Shown in pieces: positions 16,432 to 23,611 of a DNA stretch of 32,119 bases; the stretch's first letter is position 1, and each line of letters opens with the position of its first letter. A program made the translations under genes and the position numbers. This DNA is from Burkholderiales bacterium. Its GTDB lineage: Bacteria > Pseudomonadota > Gammaproteobacteria > Burkholderiales > Burkholderiaceae_C. The DNA lies in contig JANXXS010000263.1 of the NCBI GenBank assembly GCA_025350505.1, positions 1 to 32,119 of the forward strand, in the 5' to 3' direction. A model generated the notes under the pieces. It ran no database searches, was not told the DNA's origin, and was given only the letters and a program-made list of their open reading frames with translations.

Positions 16432-17311
16432 GGGTGAACCGGTGCTCGTTCCATTCGAGCGCCGCCAGCATCCGGTCGGCCTTGCCGGCTTCGGCCAGCA
16501 GCGTCGCCAGCGGCGGCAGGTCGCTGTCCCACTCGATCAGCGTCGGCACCGCGCCGAAGCGCTGCAGGGCTGCGTCGTACAGGCTCCAGACCGCGTCGCA
16601 CACCGGCTGGCTGTGCGTGTCGATCAGAATCTCGCCGCCGGCAACGGACTTGCGCACGTGGCCGGCCAGATGCAGTTCGTGGACCGCATGTCGTGGCATG
16701 GCGCGAATGTAGGCGGCGGCGTCGAAGCCGTGGTTGTGCGCGCTGACGTGGATGTTGTTCAGGTCGAGCAGGATGCCGCAGCCGCTTTGTCGGGCGACCT
16801 CGGCGAGGAACTCCCACTCCGGTATCGCCGAGTCGGCGTATTCGAAGTAGCTCGAGACGTTCTCGAGCAGGATCGTCCGGCCCAGCTTGTTCTGGACCTG
16901 GCCGACGCGGCGGACGACGTGCTCGAGCGCTTCTTCGGTCAGCGGCAGCGGCAGCAGGTCGTTGGCATGGACGCCGCGGTGCGAGGTCCAGCAAAGGTGC
17001 TCGGAGACGAACGCGGGCTGCACCTGCGCGACCAGCTCGCTCAGGCGCTGCAGATGCGTCTCGCAGAGCGGATCGGTCGAGCCGATCGAGAGGCCGACGC
17101 CATGCAGGCTGAGCGCATGGTCGCGCCGCGCGAGCCGGATCAGGTCGAGCGGCCGGCCGCCGCGGCCGAAGTAGTTTTCGGCATGAACTTCGATGAAGCC
17201 GACCTCGGGCTGCGTCTCCAGGAACTCGATGCAATGCTCGGCGCGCAGGCCGATGCCGGCGGGCAGTGCCAGGGCCGGACGGGGCCTCGGGGTCGAAGAG
17301 AGCGAAGGCAT
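16415..17311 (-). CDS. bufB: MNIO-family iron oxidase BufB (DUF692)
   Basis: A 298-residue TIM-barrel-type protein of the DUF692/MNIO family (multinuclear non-haem iron oxidases, related to MbnB of methanobactin synthesis). Family motifs occur in order: EVHAENYF, LHGVGLSIGS, SEHLCW, LLPLPLTEEA, ENVSSY, DLNNIHVSAHNHG, HLAGH, IDTHSQPV and EWD. These supply the His/Asp/Glu ligands for the iron cluster. Such enzymes oxidise cysteines in DUF2282 precursors to thiooxazole-type groups, producing copper-binding bufferins. The likely substrate is the bufA product at 23096-23404, six genes upstream. The ATG at 17311 is preferred over an in-frame TTG at 17335, though neither has a strong ribosome site. 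An 85-base gap upstream could hold a secondary promoter. Confidence 0.94.
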   Translation of the reverse strand: MPSLSSTPRPRPALALPAGIGLRAEHCIEFLETQPEVGFIEVHAENYFGRGGRPLDLIRLARRDHALSLHGVGLSIGSTDPLCETHLQRLSELVAQVQPAFVSEHLCWTSHRGVHANDLLPLPLTEEALEHVVRRVGQVQNKLGRTILLENVSSYFEYADSAIPEWEFLAEVARQSGCGILLDLNNIHVSAHNHGFDAAAYIRAMPRHAVHELHLAGHVRKSVAGGEILIDTHSQPVCDAVWSLYDAALQRFGAVPTLIEWDSDLPPLATLLAEAGKADRMLAALEWNEHRFTHALAA

Positions 17312-17367
17312 GGCGGTACGTTGCTTCAGATGCAAATTCTAGAAACGCGTCGCCTGCCTGGCGTGTC

Positions 17368-17383
17368 CGTGACCGAAATGTGA
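17368..17383 (+). promoter_or_regulatory. Possible two-unit regulator half-site pair upstream of bufB
   Basis: CGTGA at 17368 and TGTGA at 17379 are 11 bp apart in the gap between the YeeE gene and bufB. The spacing matches the arrays at 23499 and 26963, but there are only two units and they face the opposite way relative to the genes. Tentative. Confidence 0.25.
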
Positions 17384-17396
17384 GAAGTCGCCCGGA

Positions 17397-18386
17397 CTAG
17401 GAAGCGGTGTGCTCGACGGCGGGTGCCGCGCTCGCGCGGCGCACCAGCAGCGCCACGGCGATCGTCACGCACATGCTGGTGAACGCCAGCCAGGCGTACG
17501 GCCACGCGAGGGGCATGCCGACCAGGATCAGGCCGTCGTTGCCGCCGGGGATCAGCAGGCTGCCCCAACCCATCAGCACGCCGCCGATGAAGCAGCGCAA
17601 CACCTGCGCCGCGCTGATCGGTGTGTTTCGAAAGCGCCCGGCGGTCCAGCCGCCCAGCGACGCGCCGAGCAGCAGCGCCACGAGCAGCAGGCTGCGCGCG
17701 ACCAGGCTGCCGGCCATGCCGCGAGCCAGCTCGACCAGGACGTCGGTATAGGCCCACGAGCCGACCAGCAGCAGCATGAACAGGAAAGTGACGCCGATCA
17801 CCGTGGTCGCGGTATGCGGCGCCCAGGCGTGCGCCGAGACGGTCTCGCGCAGCGTGCCGGCACGCGCGCCCGCCAGCAGCGGCCGGCCGATGCGCACGAG
17901 AACGAACGCGAGGAACAGCACCGCGAGCCATGCCGGCGCCTGCAGGACCGGCGAACCATAGGCGAGCTTCTGCGCCACCGGCGGGCTGAACACCGCGCCG
18001 ACGCTGATGCAGCCGACGTAGAAGCCGACCGGCGTGAAGATGTAGGCCCAGCTGCCCGAGCCGAAGTTGGCGATCGCCCCGAAGACACAGGCGCGATTGA
18101 CGAAGGCGCCGAAGCCGAGCAGGACACCGCCGACGATCGTCCAGGCGCTGACGGCGTAGCCCGAAGGCATCTTGGGCAGCACGTGCAGCGCCTGCGCCAC
18201 CAGCAATCCGCCACCGACCCAGAGCGCGGCTTCGAGCAGGGCGGCCAGGCGGCGAAAGCGCCCCTCGTTCACGACCTCGCCGACTGCGGCGACAGTGCAA
18301 GTCGCGCCGCGCTGGATCGCGAAGCCCATCGTGCCGGCGCAGATCGCGGCGACGATGAACGCCAGGCTGGTGAGGACGATGTCCAT
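17397..18386 (-). CDS. YeeE/YedE-family sulfur-compound transporter
   Basis: A 329-residue polytopic membrane protein with about nine hydrophobic segments. YeeE/YedE motifs are present: GFAIQRGATCTV near the N-terminus, FGAFVNRACVFGAI in the middle, and RCFIGGVLMGWGSLLIPGGND near the C-terminus. Two conserved channel cysteines (GATC and NRAC) are kept; the third, usually in a GC pair after the last glycine-rich motif, reads GGND here. Known members import thiosulfate. The ATG has AAGGAG upstream. It lies 30 bases after the carbonic anhydrase and 85 before bufB. Sulfur uptake for cysteine chemistry would suit a bufferin operon, but the substrate is unproven. Confidence 0.85.
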   Translation of the reverse strand: MDIVLTSLAFIVAAICAGTMGFAIQRGATCTVAAVGEVVNEGRFRRLAALLEAALWVGGGLLVAQALHVLPKMPSGYAVSAWTIVGGVLLGFGAFVNRACVFGAIANFGSGSWAYIFTPVGFYVGCISVGAVFSPPVAQKLAYGSPVLQAPAWLAVLFLAFVLVRIGRPLLAGARAGTLRETVSAHAWAPHTATTVIGVTFLFMLLLVGSWAYTDVLVELARGMAGSLVARSLLLVALLLGASLGGWTAGRFRNTPISAAQVLRCFIGGVLMGWGSLLIPGGNDGLILVGMPLAWPYAWLAFTSMCVTIAVALLVRRASAAPAVEHTAS

Positions 18387-18416
18387 GTCGGTCTCCTTGG
18401 GTCGGCGGGCCGGGCG

Positions 18417-19064
18417 TCAGGCGCCGACGATGCCGTTGTGGAACTTGCAGACTTCCTGCATCGCCGCGTCGCTGTTGATCATGCTCGTCTGCGGGTGGAT
18501 GAAGCCGCTGTTCAGGTCGAACACCCAGCCGTGGATGTGCGGCTTGCCGCCTCTCTTCCAGGCGCCTTGCACGATGTTGGTCTTGCCCAGGTTGTAGACC
18601 TGCTCGATCACGTTCAGCTCGACCATGCGGTCGAAGCGGGCCTGCTCGTCGAGCGGTGCCAGCTCCTTCCAGTAGTACTGCTGCGTGTCCTTGAGCGTGC
18701 GCAGCCAGTTGTCGATCAGGCCATGATGCGCATCGCCCATCGCCGCCTTGACGCCGCCGCAGCCGTAGTGGCCGCAGACGATCACGTGCTCGACCTCGAG
18801 CACCTCGACCGCGTACTGCACGACCGAGAGCAGGTTCATGTCGGTCTGCACCACCAGGTTGGCGATGTTGCGATGCACGAACATGTCGCCCGGCTGGGTG
18901 CCGGTGATGCGGTCGGGCGGCACCCGGCTGTCCGAGCAGCCGATCCAGAGAAAGGCCGGGTGCTGGCCCTCGGAAAGGTTCCTGAAGTAGCCGGGGTCGA
19001 GCCGGAGCTGTTCCTCGACGAAGAGCGCGTTGTTGCGCAGCAGGTGCTGGATGTGGGCGATCAT
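18417..19064 (-). CDS. can: Beta-class carbonic anhydrase
   Basis: A 215-residue beta-carbonic anhydrase. Zinc ligands Cys43, His99 and Cys102 and the catalytic Asp45-Arg47 pair are visible in IGCSDSRVPPD and CGHYGCGGV. The FVHRNIANLV motif is also present. It interconverts CO2 and bicarbonate in the cytoplasm. No signal peptide. It lies 15 bases after the patatin gene and 30 before the YeeE transporter in the long same-strand run. Its role in a bufferin context is not obvious. Confidence 0.95.
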   Translation of the reverse strand: MIAHIQHLLRNNALFVEEQLRLDPGYFRNLSEGQHPAFLWIGCSDSRVPPDRITGTQPGDMFVHRNIANLVVQTDMNLLSVVQYAVEVLEVEHVIVCGHYGCGGVKAAMGDAHHGLIDNWLRTLKDTQQYYWKELAPLDEQARFDRMVELNVIEQVYNLGKTNIVQGAWKRGGKPHIHGWVFDLNSGFIHPQTSMINSDAAMQEVCKFHNGIVGA

Positions 19065-19079
19065 GATGGACGCTCCTCG

Positions 19080-20264
19080 TCACTCCGCCCGGTGCTCGAT
19101 GACGCCTTCGATCGGATCGGCCGGCGCACGCCATGGCGCGCGCGCGATCATGCGCATCGTGTCGCCGTAGCCGGCGGTGCGGCGCAGGCGGATGCCGTCG
19201 CTGGTGAAGTCGATGTCCTTGGTGTGGTCCTCGTTGTCGATGCGCGGCGCCAGCATGTGCGCGACGTGCATCGTCGTGCCGCAGCCCCACGAGGCCAGCT
19301 CCTTGATCTTGTCTTCGCCCTGGCGGCTCGCCGGCAGCTGCTTGACCAGCTCGCGGATGACGTGGCGCAGCCGATGGTTCTGCTTCTGGCGCAGGATGTG
19401 GCTGTCGGCACGGCTCGCGAACTGGATGTCCTTGGTGCGCGCCATCACCTCCCAGATCGACTCCGGCTCGGTGGCCGTCTGGTGCCAGACGTTGACGGCG
19501 AAGATCAGCGAGTCGCGGCGCGGCTTGTCGTCGAGCACGGCCTCGATCGGCGTGTTCGAGTAGATGCCGCCGTCCCAGTACGGTTGGCCGTCGATGCGGA
19601 TCGCGCCGAAGGCCGGCGGCAGGGCGCCCGAGGCCATGACGTGGTCGGCGCTGAGCTTTTCTTTCCGGGTGTCGAAGTAGCGCATCTCGCCGCTGTTGGC
19701 GTTGACCGCGCCGACGGTGAGCCGGGTGTGGCAGTCGCAGAGGTACTTCCAGTCGATCAGCTCGTTCAGTGTCTGGCGCAGCGGCGCGGTGCTGTAGTAC
19801 GACGCCGCCTCGATGCCGACCTCGGCCTTCGTGCCGCGCAGCGCCGCCAGGTTGGGCGTGAAGAACGAGGGGATGCCGCGCATGATGGTGTTCATCGTGC
19901 CGAGCGCGCCGCTCAGGCCGAGAATGTCGAACGGGCTCGGCGTGCTCTGTTGCTCGACCTGGTTCCAGAACGTGTTCAGCCGCTCCATGCGTTTGGCCGG
20001 CTCGTTGCCGCAGATCAGCGCCGCGTTGATGGCGCCGATCGAGGTGCCGATGACCCAGTCGGGCTCGATGCCCGCTTCGTGCAGCGCCTGGTAGATGCCG
20101 ACCTGATAGGCGCCGAGGGCGCCGCCGCCCTGCAGCACGAGCACTACCTGGCCCGGCAGGCCGCTCTTCGCCGGCGCCTCGCGCAACGGCTCGGAAGGAT
20201 CGGCGCCGGTCGGCAGGGGCGTGTTCTTGCCGCGCGTGGCGCGGCTTCGGGTGGCGGTGGTCAT
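19080..20264 (-). CDS. Patatin-like phospholipase / acyl hydrolase
   Basis: A 394-residue patatin-domain protein. The oxyanion glycine loop is GGGALGAYQVG (about 46-56), the nucleophile Ser75 is in GTSIG, and the catalytic Asp231 is in DGG. The C-terminal ~120 residues belong to the DUF3734-type extension common in proteobacterial patatins. The ATG at 20264 has GGAG about 11 bases upstream; the long upstream open frame runs through the dehydrogenase gene and is a shadow. Patatins of this type often lie next to D-3-hydroxybutyrate dehydrogenase, as here (26 bases apart), and may act on lipids or polyhydroxyalkanoate granules. Confidence 0.92.
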   Translation of the reverse strand: MTTATRSRATRGKNTPLPTGADPSEPLREAPAKSGLPGQVVLVLQGGGALGAYQVGIYQALHEAGIEPDWVIGTSIGAINAALICGNEPAKRMERLNTFWNQVEQQSTPSPFDILGLSGALGTMNTIMRGIPSFFTPNLAALRGTKAEVGIEAASYYSTAPLRQTLNELIDWKYLCDCHTRLTVGAVNANSGEMRYFDTRKEKLSADHVMASGALPPAFGAIRIDGQPYWDGGIYSNTPIEAVLDDKPRRDSLIFAVNVWHQTATEPESIWEVMARTKDIQFASRADSHILRQKQNHRLRHVIRELVKQLPASRQGEDKIKELASWGCGTTMHVAHMLAPRIDNEDHTKDIDFTSDGIRLRRTAGYGDTMRMIARAPWRAPADPIEGVIEHRAE

Positions 20265-20290
20265 GGTGGTCTCCGTGGGATACGTGGGGT

Positions 20291-21073
20291 TCAGTGCTGG
20301 GTCCAGCCGCCGTCCATGGCGAGCGCGCTGGCGGTCATCGACGCGGCCGCGTCCGAGGCGAGGAAGAGGGCGAGCGCCGCGAGCTCGTCGACGCGAACGA
20401 AGTCCTTGCGCGCCTGGTGCACCAGCATCACGTCGCGCACCACGTCGGCCTCGGAGATGCCGTGCGCCCGGGCCTGGTCGGCGATCTGCTTTTCGACCAG
20501 CGGCGTCTTCACGTAGCCCGGGCAGATCGTGTTCGAGGTGATGCCGAACTCGGCCACCTCGATGGCCACCGTCTTCGACAGGCCGATCAGGCCGTGCTTG
20601 GCCGTCACGTAGGCGGACTTGAACGGCGAGGCGGTCAGGCCGTGCGCCGAGGCGACGTTGATGATGCGGCCGAAGCGGCGCGCCTTCATGCCCGGCACCA
20701 CCGCCTTGATGAGGTGGAAGGCCGACGACAGGTTGATGGCGATGATCGAGTCCCACTTGGCTTCCGGAAACTCCTCGATCGGCGCGACGAACTGGATGCC
20801 GGCGTTGTTGACGACGATGTCGACCTTGCCGAAGTCGGCTTCGGCATGGCGGGCCATGACGCGGATCTGCTCCGGCTGGCTCATGTCGGCGGCCGAGTAG
20901 CGCACCTTGACGCCGTAGCGGCGGTCCATCTCGGCGCGCGTTGCCTCGATCTCGTCGGCGTTGCCGAAGCCGTTGAGCATGACGTCGGCGCCCTGTTCGG
21001 CGAAGGCGTGCGCCATGCCGAGGCCTATGCCGCTGGTGGAACCGGTGACGATGGCTGATTTCTGTTTGAGCAT
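20291..21073 (-). CDS. bdhA: D-3-hydroxybutyrate dehydrogenase
   Basis: A 260-residue short-chain dehydrogenase. The NAD-binding motif is TGSTSGIG (10-17), NNAG occurs at 89-92, and the catalytic Ser142, Tyr155 and Lys159 are in place. The C-terminal features (NTICPGYVKTPLVEKQIADQ; HQARKDFVRVDELA; MDGGWTQH) are those of 3-hydroxybutyrate dehydrogenases. It oxidises 3-hydroxybutyrate to acetoacetate, giving NADH. It lies between NDH-2 (36 bases) and the patatin (26 bases), so the NADH it makes could feed the NADH dehydrogenase of the same operon. Confidence 0.93.
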   Translation of the reverse strand: MLKQKSAIVTGSTSGIGLGMAHAFAEQGADVMLNGFGNADEIEATRAEMDRRYGVKVRYSAADMSQPEQIRVMARHAEADFGKVDIVVNNAGIQFVAPIEEFPEAKWDSIIAINLSSAFHLIKAVVPGMKARRFGRIINVASAHGLTASPFKSAYVTAKHGLIGLSKTVAIEVAEFGITSNTICPGYVKTPLVEKQIADQARAHGISEADVVRDVMLVHQARKDFVRVDELAALALFLASDAAASMTASALAMDGGWTQH

Positions 21074-21109
21074 GATGAAGACTCCAGGTTGGAAGGTTGG
21101 ATTCGTGAT

Positions 21110-22480
21110 CTAGCGAGCCGGCGCCGGTGCGACCGCGTCGGGGTGGAAGGCAACGTTCGCTGCCGCTTCCGCGTCGGCCTCGTGGGTGCGCGTGAAGCGC
21201 AGGTGGGTGATGTCGGCGGCGAAGAACATGGCCCAGGTCCACTCGACCCAGATGCGCAACTTGCGGCCGAGCGTGGGCATCTGCAGCAGGTAATAGGCGC
21301 GCCAGAGCAGCCAGGCAGGCAGGCCCGACAGGCGCAGGCCGAACAGCTGGGCGACGCCCTTGAGATGGCCCGTCGTCGCCATCGCGCCCTTCGACGTGTA
21401 GCTGAAGGCTTGCGTCGGCCGGCCGGCGATGCGCGCGGCGATGTTGCGCGCCAGCGCCCGCGCTTCGGCGACGGCGAACTGTGCCGTCGGCGGCGCGTAG
21501 ACGGCGGGCTTCGCCCCCTCTCCTTCGGCGAGAGGGTTGGGGTGAGCGAGGTCGTTGCGAATCAACGCGCAGTCGCCGATCGCCCAGACGTTCGCTACCC
21601 CGCTCACCGAAAGATCGGCCGAGGCGACGATGCGCCCGCGCTGCAACGGCAGGCCGAGCGCCGCGGCGAGCGGATTCGCCTTCGTGCCGATGGTGCAGAC
21701 GACGGTCGCGGCGTCGAGCCCCTCGCCGCCTTCGAGCACGACGCCGTTCGCATCGACACTCGTCGCGCGCGCCTTCAGTCGCACGTCGATGCCGCGTTGC
21801 ATCAGCGAGCGCAAGGCCGAGCTGCCGAGCGATCGCGGCAGCTCGAGCAGCAGCCGATCCGCGCTTTCGAGCACCGTCACGCGCAGCTCGTCGCTGCCGA
21901 CGCGCGGGTAGTAGCGATGCGCGCTGCGCAGGAAGTCGGCGAGCGTGCCGGCGACCTCGACGCCGGAAAAGCCGCCGCCGATGACGACGAAGTGGCCGAG
22001 CCGGCGCCGCAGCACCGGGTCGGTCTCGAGCTCGATGCGGGCGATCCGCTGCAGCACCCGGTTGCGGATGAACATCGCGTCGCCGATCAGCTTGAGCGGC
22101 AGCGCATGCTCGGCCAGGCCGGGCACCAGCTCCATGTTGGCGCGCGTCCCGAAGGCCAGCACCAGGTGCTCGTAAGCGATCTCCTGGCGGCCGGCCAGCG
22201 TGCTCGCCACCAGCACCTTGCGGGCCGCATCGAGACCGGTGACGCGGCCCATGATGAAGCGGCTCGAGGGCCGCAGCATCTGCCGGATCGGCGCCACCAC
22301 GTGCTCCGGAAACACCGCGGCGCCGACCACTTCGGCCAGCATCGGGTTGAAGGTCGTGTAGCTCTCTTCGCTGACCAGCACGACACGGTGCCCGGCCGGC
22401 AACATGCGTTCGAGCGAGCGCGCCAGGGTCGTGCCGGCGAAGCCGCCGCCGACGATGACGATGTTCCGGGGGTCGTTCAT
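21110..22480 (-). CDS. ndh: Type II NADH dehydrogenase (NDH-2)
   Basis: A 456-residue flavoprotein. The FAD-binding fold is at the N-terminus (IVIVGGGFAGTTLARSLE) and a second nucleotide-binding fold at about residue 165 (FVVIGGGFSGVEVAGTLADF). The AIGDCA motif occurs at ~305, and a C-terminal amphipathic region with LKGVAQLFGLRLSGLPAWLL is typical of membrane-bound NDH-2. It passes electrons from NADH to quinone without pumping protons. About 12 residues after AIGDCALIRND (AHPNPLAEGEGAKPA) are encoded by a repetitive palindromic sequence lodged in frame at 21517-21546. DoxX is 19 bases upstream. Confidence 0.93.
   Translation of the reverse strand: MNDPRNIVIVGGGFAGTTLARSLERMLPAGHRVVLVSEESYTTFNPMLAEVVGAAVFPEHVVAPIRQMLRPSSRFIMGRVTGLDAARKVLVASTLAGRQEIAYEHLVLAFGTRANMELVPGLAEHALPLKLIGDAMFIRNRVLQRIARIELETDPVLRRRLGHFVVIGGGFSGVEVAGTLADFLRSAHRYYPRVGSDELRVTVLESADRLLLELPRSLGSSALRSLMQRGIDVRLKARATSVDANGVVLEGGEGLDAATVVCTIGTKANPLAAALGLPLQRGRIVASADLSVSGVANVWAIGDCALIRNDLAHPNPLAEGEGAKPAVYAPPTAQFAVAEARALARNIAARIAGRPTQAFSYTSKGAMATTGHLKGVAQLFGLRLSGLPAWLLWRAYYLLQMPTLGRKLRIWVEWTWAMFFAADITHLRFTRTHEADAEAAANVAFHPDAVAPAPAR
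21517..21546. repeat. REP-like palindrome inside the NDH-2 coding sequence
   Basis: CCCTCTC (21517-21523) pairs with GAGAGGG (21531-21537) around a C-TTCG-G loop, followed by the tail TTGGGGTGAG. This hairpin-plus-tail is the form of a short dispersed repeat common between genes in many GC-rich proteobacteria. Here it is inside a gene and stays in frame. Confidence 0.6.
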
Positions 22481-22499
22481 GGCCTTCTGTCGCGTCGGC

Positions 22500-23003
22500 T
22501 CAGCGCCGCACCGGCGTGCCGAAGAAGCGGCCGATCAGGCGGTCCAGCGAGAGCGCGCCCGGGCCATGCAACAGCGTGCCGAGCAGCAGCAGGCCCCAGG
22601 TCTGGTGATCCTTCAGGCCGACCGCGCCGAGATCGGGGTACGAGGCGACGGCGATGATGTTGAAGACGAACAGCACGAAGGCCGCGAAGCGTGTGCCCAG
22701 GCCGAGCGCGAGCAGCACCGGGAAGAACAGCTCGACGCCGGTGCCCACGAAGGCGGCGACTTCGGGCGGCAGCAGGGGCACGGCGTATTCGTTTTCGAAC
22801 AGCGAGACCGTGCTGGTCCAGCTGGCGATCTTGGTCAGGCCCGACTGGAAGAAGACGCCGGCGACGAGCATTCGAACGCCGAGGTCGGCGAGCGGCGAAA
22901 GCTTGTCGAGGCCGCGTCGAGCCAGGCTCGCCAGCTCGAACAGGCGCGCCTTCAGGTCGCCCGGCTCGCGGACGAATGAGGGGGAAGGGTTGGCGTAGCG
23001 CAA
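22500..23003 (-). CDS. DoxX-family membrane protein of the bufferin operon
   Basis: A 167-residue membrane protein with four predicted segments and DoxX motifs (GVRMLVAGVFFQSGLTKIAS; FVGTGVELFFPVLLALGLGT; QTWGLLLLGTLLHGPGALSL). DoxX proteins are frequent partners in bufferin operons (sometimes called BufD) and in thiosulfate or oxidant-stress loci; their exact reaction is unsettled. The start is a TTG at 23003 with GGAG about 8 bases upstream. It follows bufA after a 92-base gap containing two hairpins, and precedes NDH-2 by 19 bases. Confidence 0.88.
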   Translation of the reverse strand: MRYANPSPSFVREPGDLKARLFELASLARRGLDKLSPLADLGVRMLVAGVFFQSGLTKIASWTSTVSLFENEYAVPLLPPEVAAFVGTGVELFFPVLLALGLGTRFAAFVLFVFNIIAVASYPDLGAVGLKDHQTWGLLLLGTLLHGPGALSLDRLIGRFFGTPVRR

Positions 23004-23022
23004 GAGAGTTCTCCTCGTCGAT

Positions 23023-23087
23023 GCGGCGCCGGGGCACCGCGTGAATGAGGCTCGACGCGGCAGCGCCCGGCGCTGCTTGGTCGAGCC
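23023..23087 (-). promoter_or_regulatory. Two stem-loops between bufA and doxX
   Basis: The first, 8 bases after the bufA stop, pairs GGCTCGAC (23049-23056) with GTCGAGCC (23080-23087), then after a 3x3 internal loop pairs GCAGCG (23060-23065) with CGCTGC (23071-23076). A second (23023-23040) pairs GCGGCGCC with GGCACCGC allowing one G-U. No T tract follows either. I infer a processing, stabilising or partial-termination element that lets bufA RNA exceed that of the downstream genes. Confidence 0.5.
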
Positions 23088-23095
23088 GGGCCGGT

Positions 23096-23404
23096 TCAGC
23101 CTTTCTTCACCGCGGCAGCGCCGCCGTGAACGTTCTCGGGCTTGTCGGTGATGCGGCCGCCGGCGATGCGCTCGCAGGTGCCGGTGGGCACCAGGATCCA
23201 GGCCTCGGCGTCGCGGTCGGCAGTGGTCGTGCCGGCGCAGGCGCTCTTGCTGGTGCCGCAATCGTTCTTGCCGGCCTTGACGATGCCTGCGCACTTTTCG
23301 GTATCGCCCTTGGCGGCCAGCGCCATGCTGCTGGCGGCCGTGAGGCCGACCGCGATCAGGCTGGCGAGGGTGCTGCGGACGAGGGGGTTCGTGGGTGAGT
23401 TCAT
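23096..23404 (-). CDS. bufA: Bufferin precursor BufA (DUF2282)
   Basis: A 102-residue secreted peptide precursor of the DUF2282 family. A signal peptide covers about residues 1-31 (RSTLASLIAVGLTAASSMAL, cut near AA-KGD). Four cysteines follow at 38, 49, 56 and 77 in the family pattern EKCAGI, GKNDCG, SACAGT, GTCERIAGG. Bufferins of this type are modified on cysteines by BufB with BufC, exported, and bind copper in the periplasm. Start at ATG 23404 with GGAG about 9 bases upstream. It is the first gene of the long minus-strand run. A four-unit 11-bp repeat array lies 95 bases upstream. Unusually, its modifying enzymes are encoded about 6 kb downstream rather than next to it. Confidence 0.95.
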   Translation of the reverse strand: MNSPTNPLVRSTLASLIAVGLTAASSMALAAKGDTEKCAGIVKAGKNDCGTSKSACAGTTTADRDAEAWILVPTGTCERIAGGRITDKPENVHGGAAAVKKG

Positions 23405-23498
23405 GTCGCTTCTCCGTGGGTCTGTGGTGGGTTGCCGGATCGGCGCTCGCGGAATGCGAAAGCGTCCTTTCCTGGAGAAGCAGTGTCGGCAGCGGACC

Positions 23499-23536
23499 TC
23501 ACGTGGCGTTCAACGAATGCTCACGATTCAGTCACG
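23499..23536 (-). promoter_or_regulatory. Four-unit 11-bp direct-repeat array upstream of bufA
   Basis: On the plus strand TCACG, TCAAC, TCACG and TCACG start at 23499, 23510, 23521 and 23532, an exact 11-bp period. The minus-strand reading toward bufA is CGTGA-N6-CGTGA-N6-GTTGA-N6-CGTGA, ending 95 bases before the bufA ATG. The same four units in the same order occur at 26963. This matches the tandem half-site layout bound by OmpR/PhoB-type regulators, one of which is encoded at 14906-15631. Confidence 0.75.
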
Positions 23537-23611
23537 TGCGTGTCGCATCGGAAGCCCGGATCGCGGCAGCACCCACGCGACCGCGGCGAATCGCCGTGAT
23601 CGCCGCAGCCG

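Noticed and set aside
17409-20516. 1035-codon plus-strand open frame, and other long plus-strand frames at 612-1931, 4698-7010 and 9447-12041
   Set aside because: Each lies opposite well-identified minus-strand genes (or, at 4698-7010, across the anti-sigma gene and opposite fliK/fliJ) and has Arg/Ala/Gly/His-rich composition with no domain. They are shadows caused by high GC at third codon positions.
22970-23000. Second copy of the REP-like element at the doxX start (AAGGGTTGG region)
   Set aside because: Only about 9 bases resemble the NDH-2 element and no matching hairpin arm is present.
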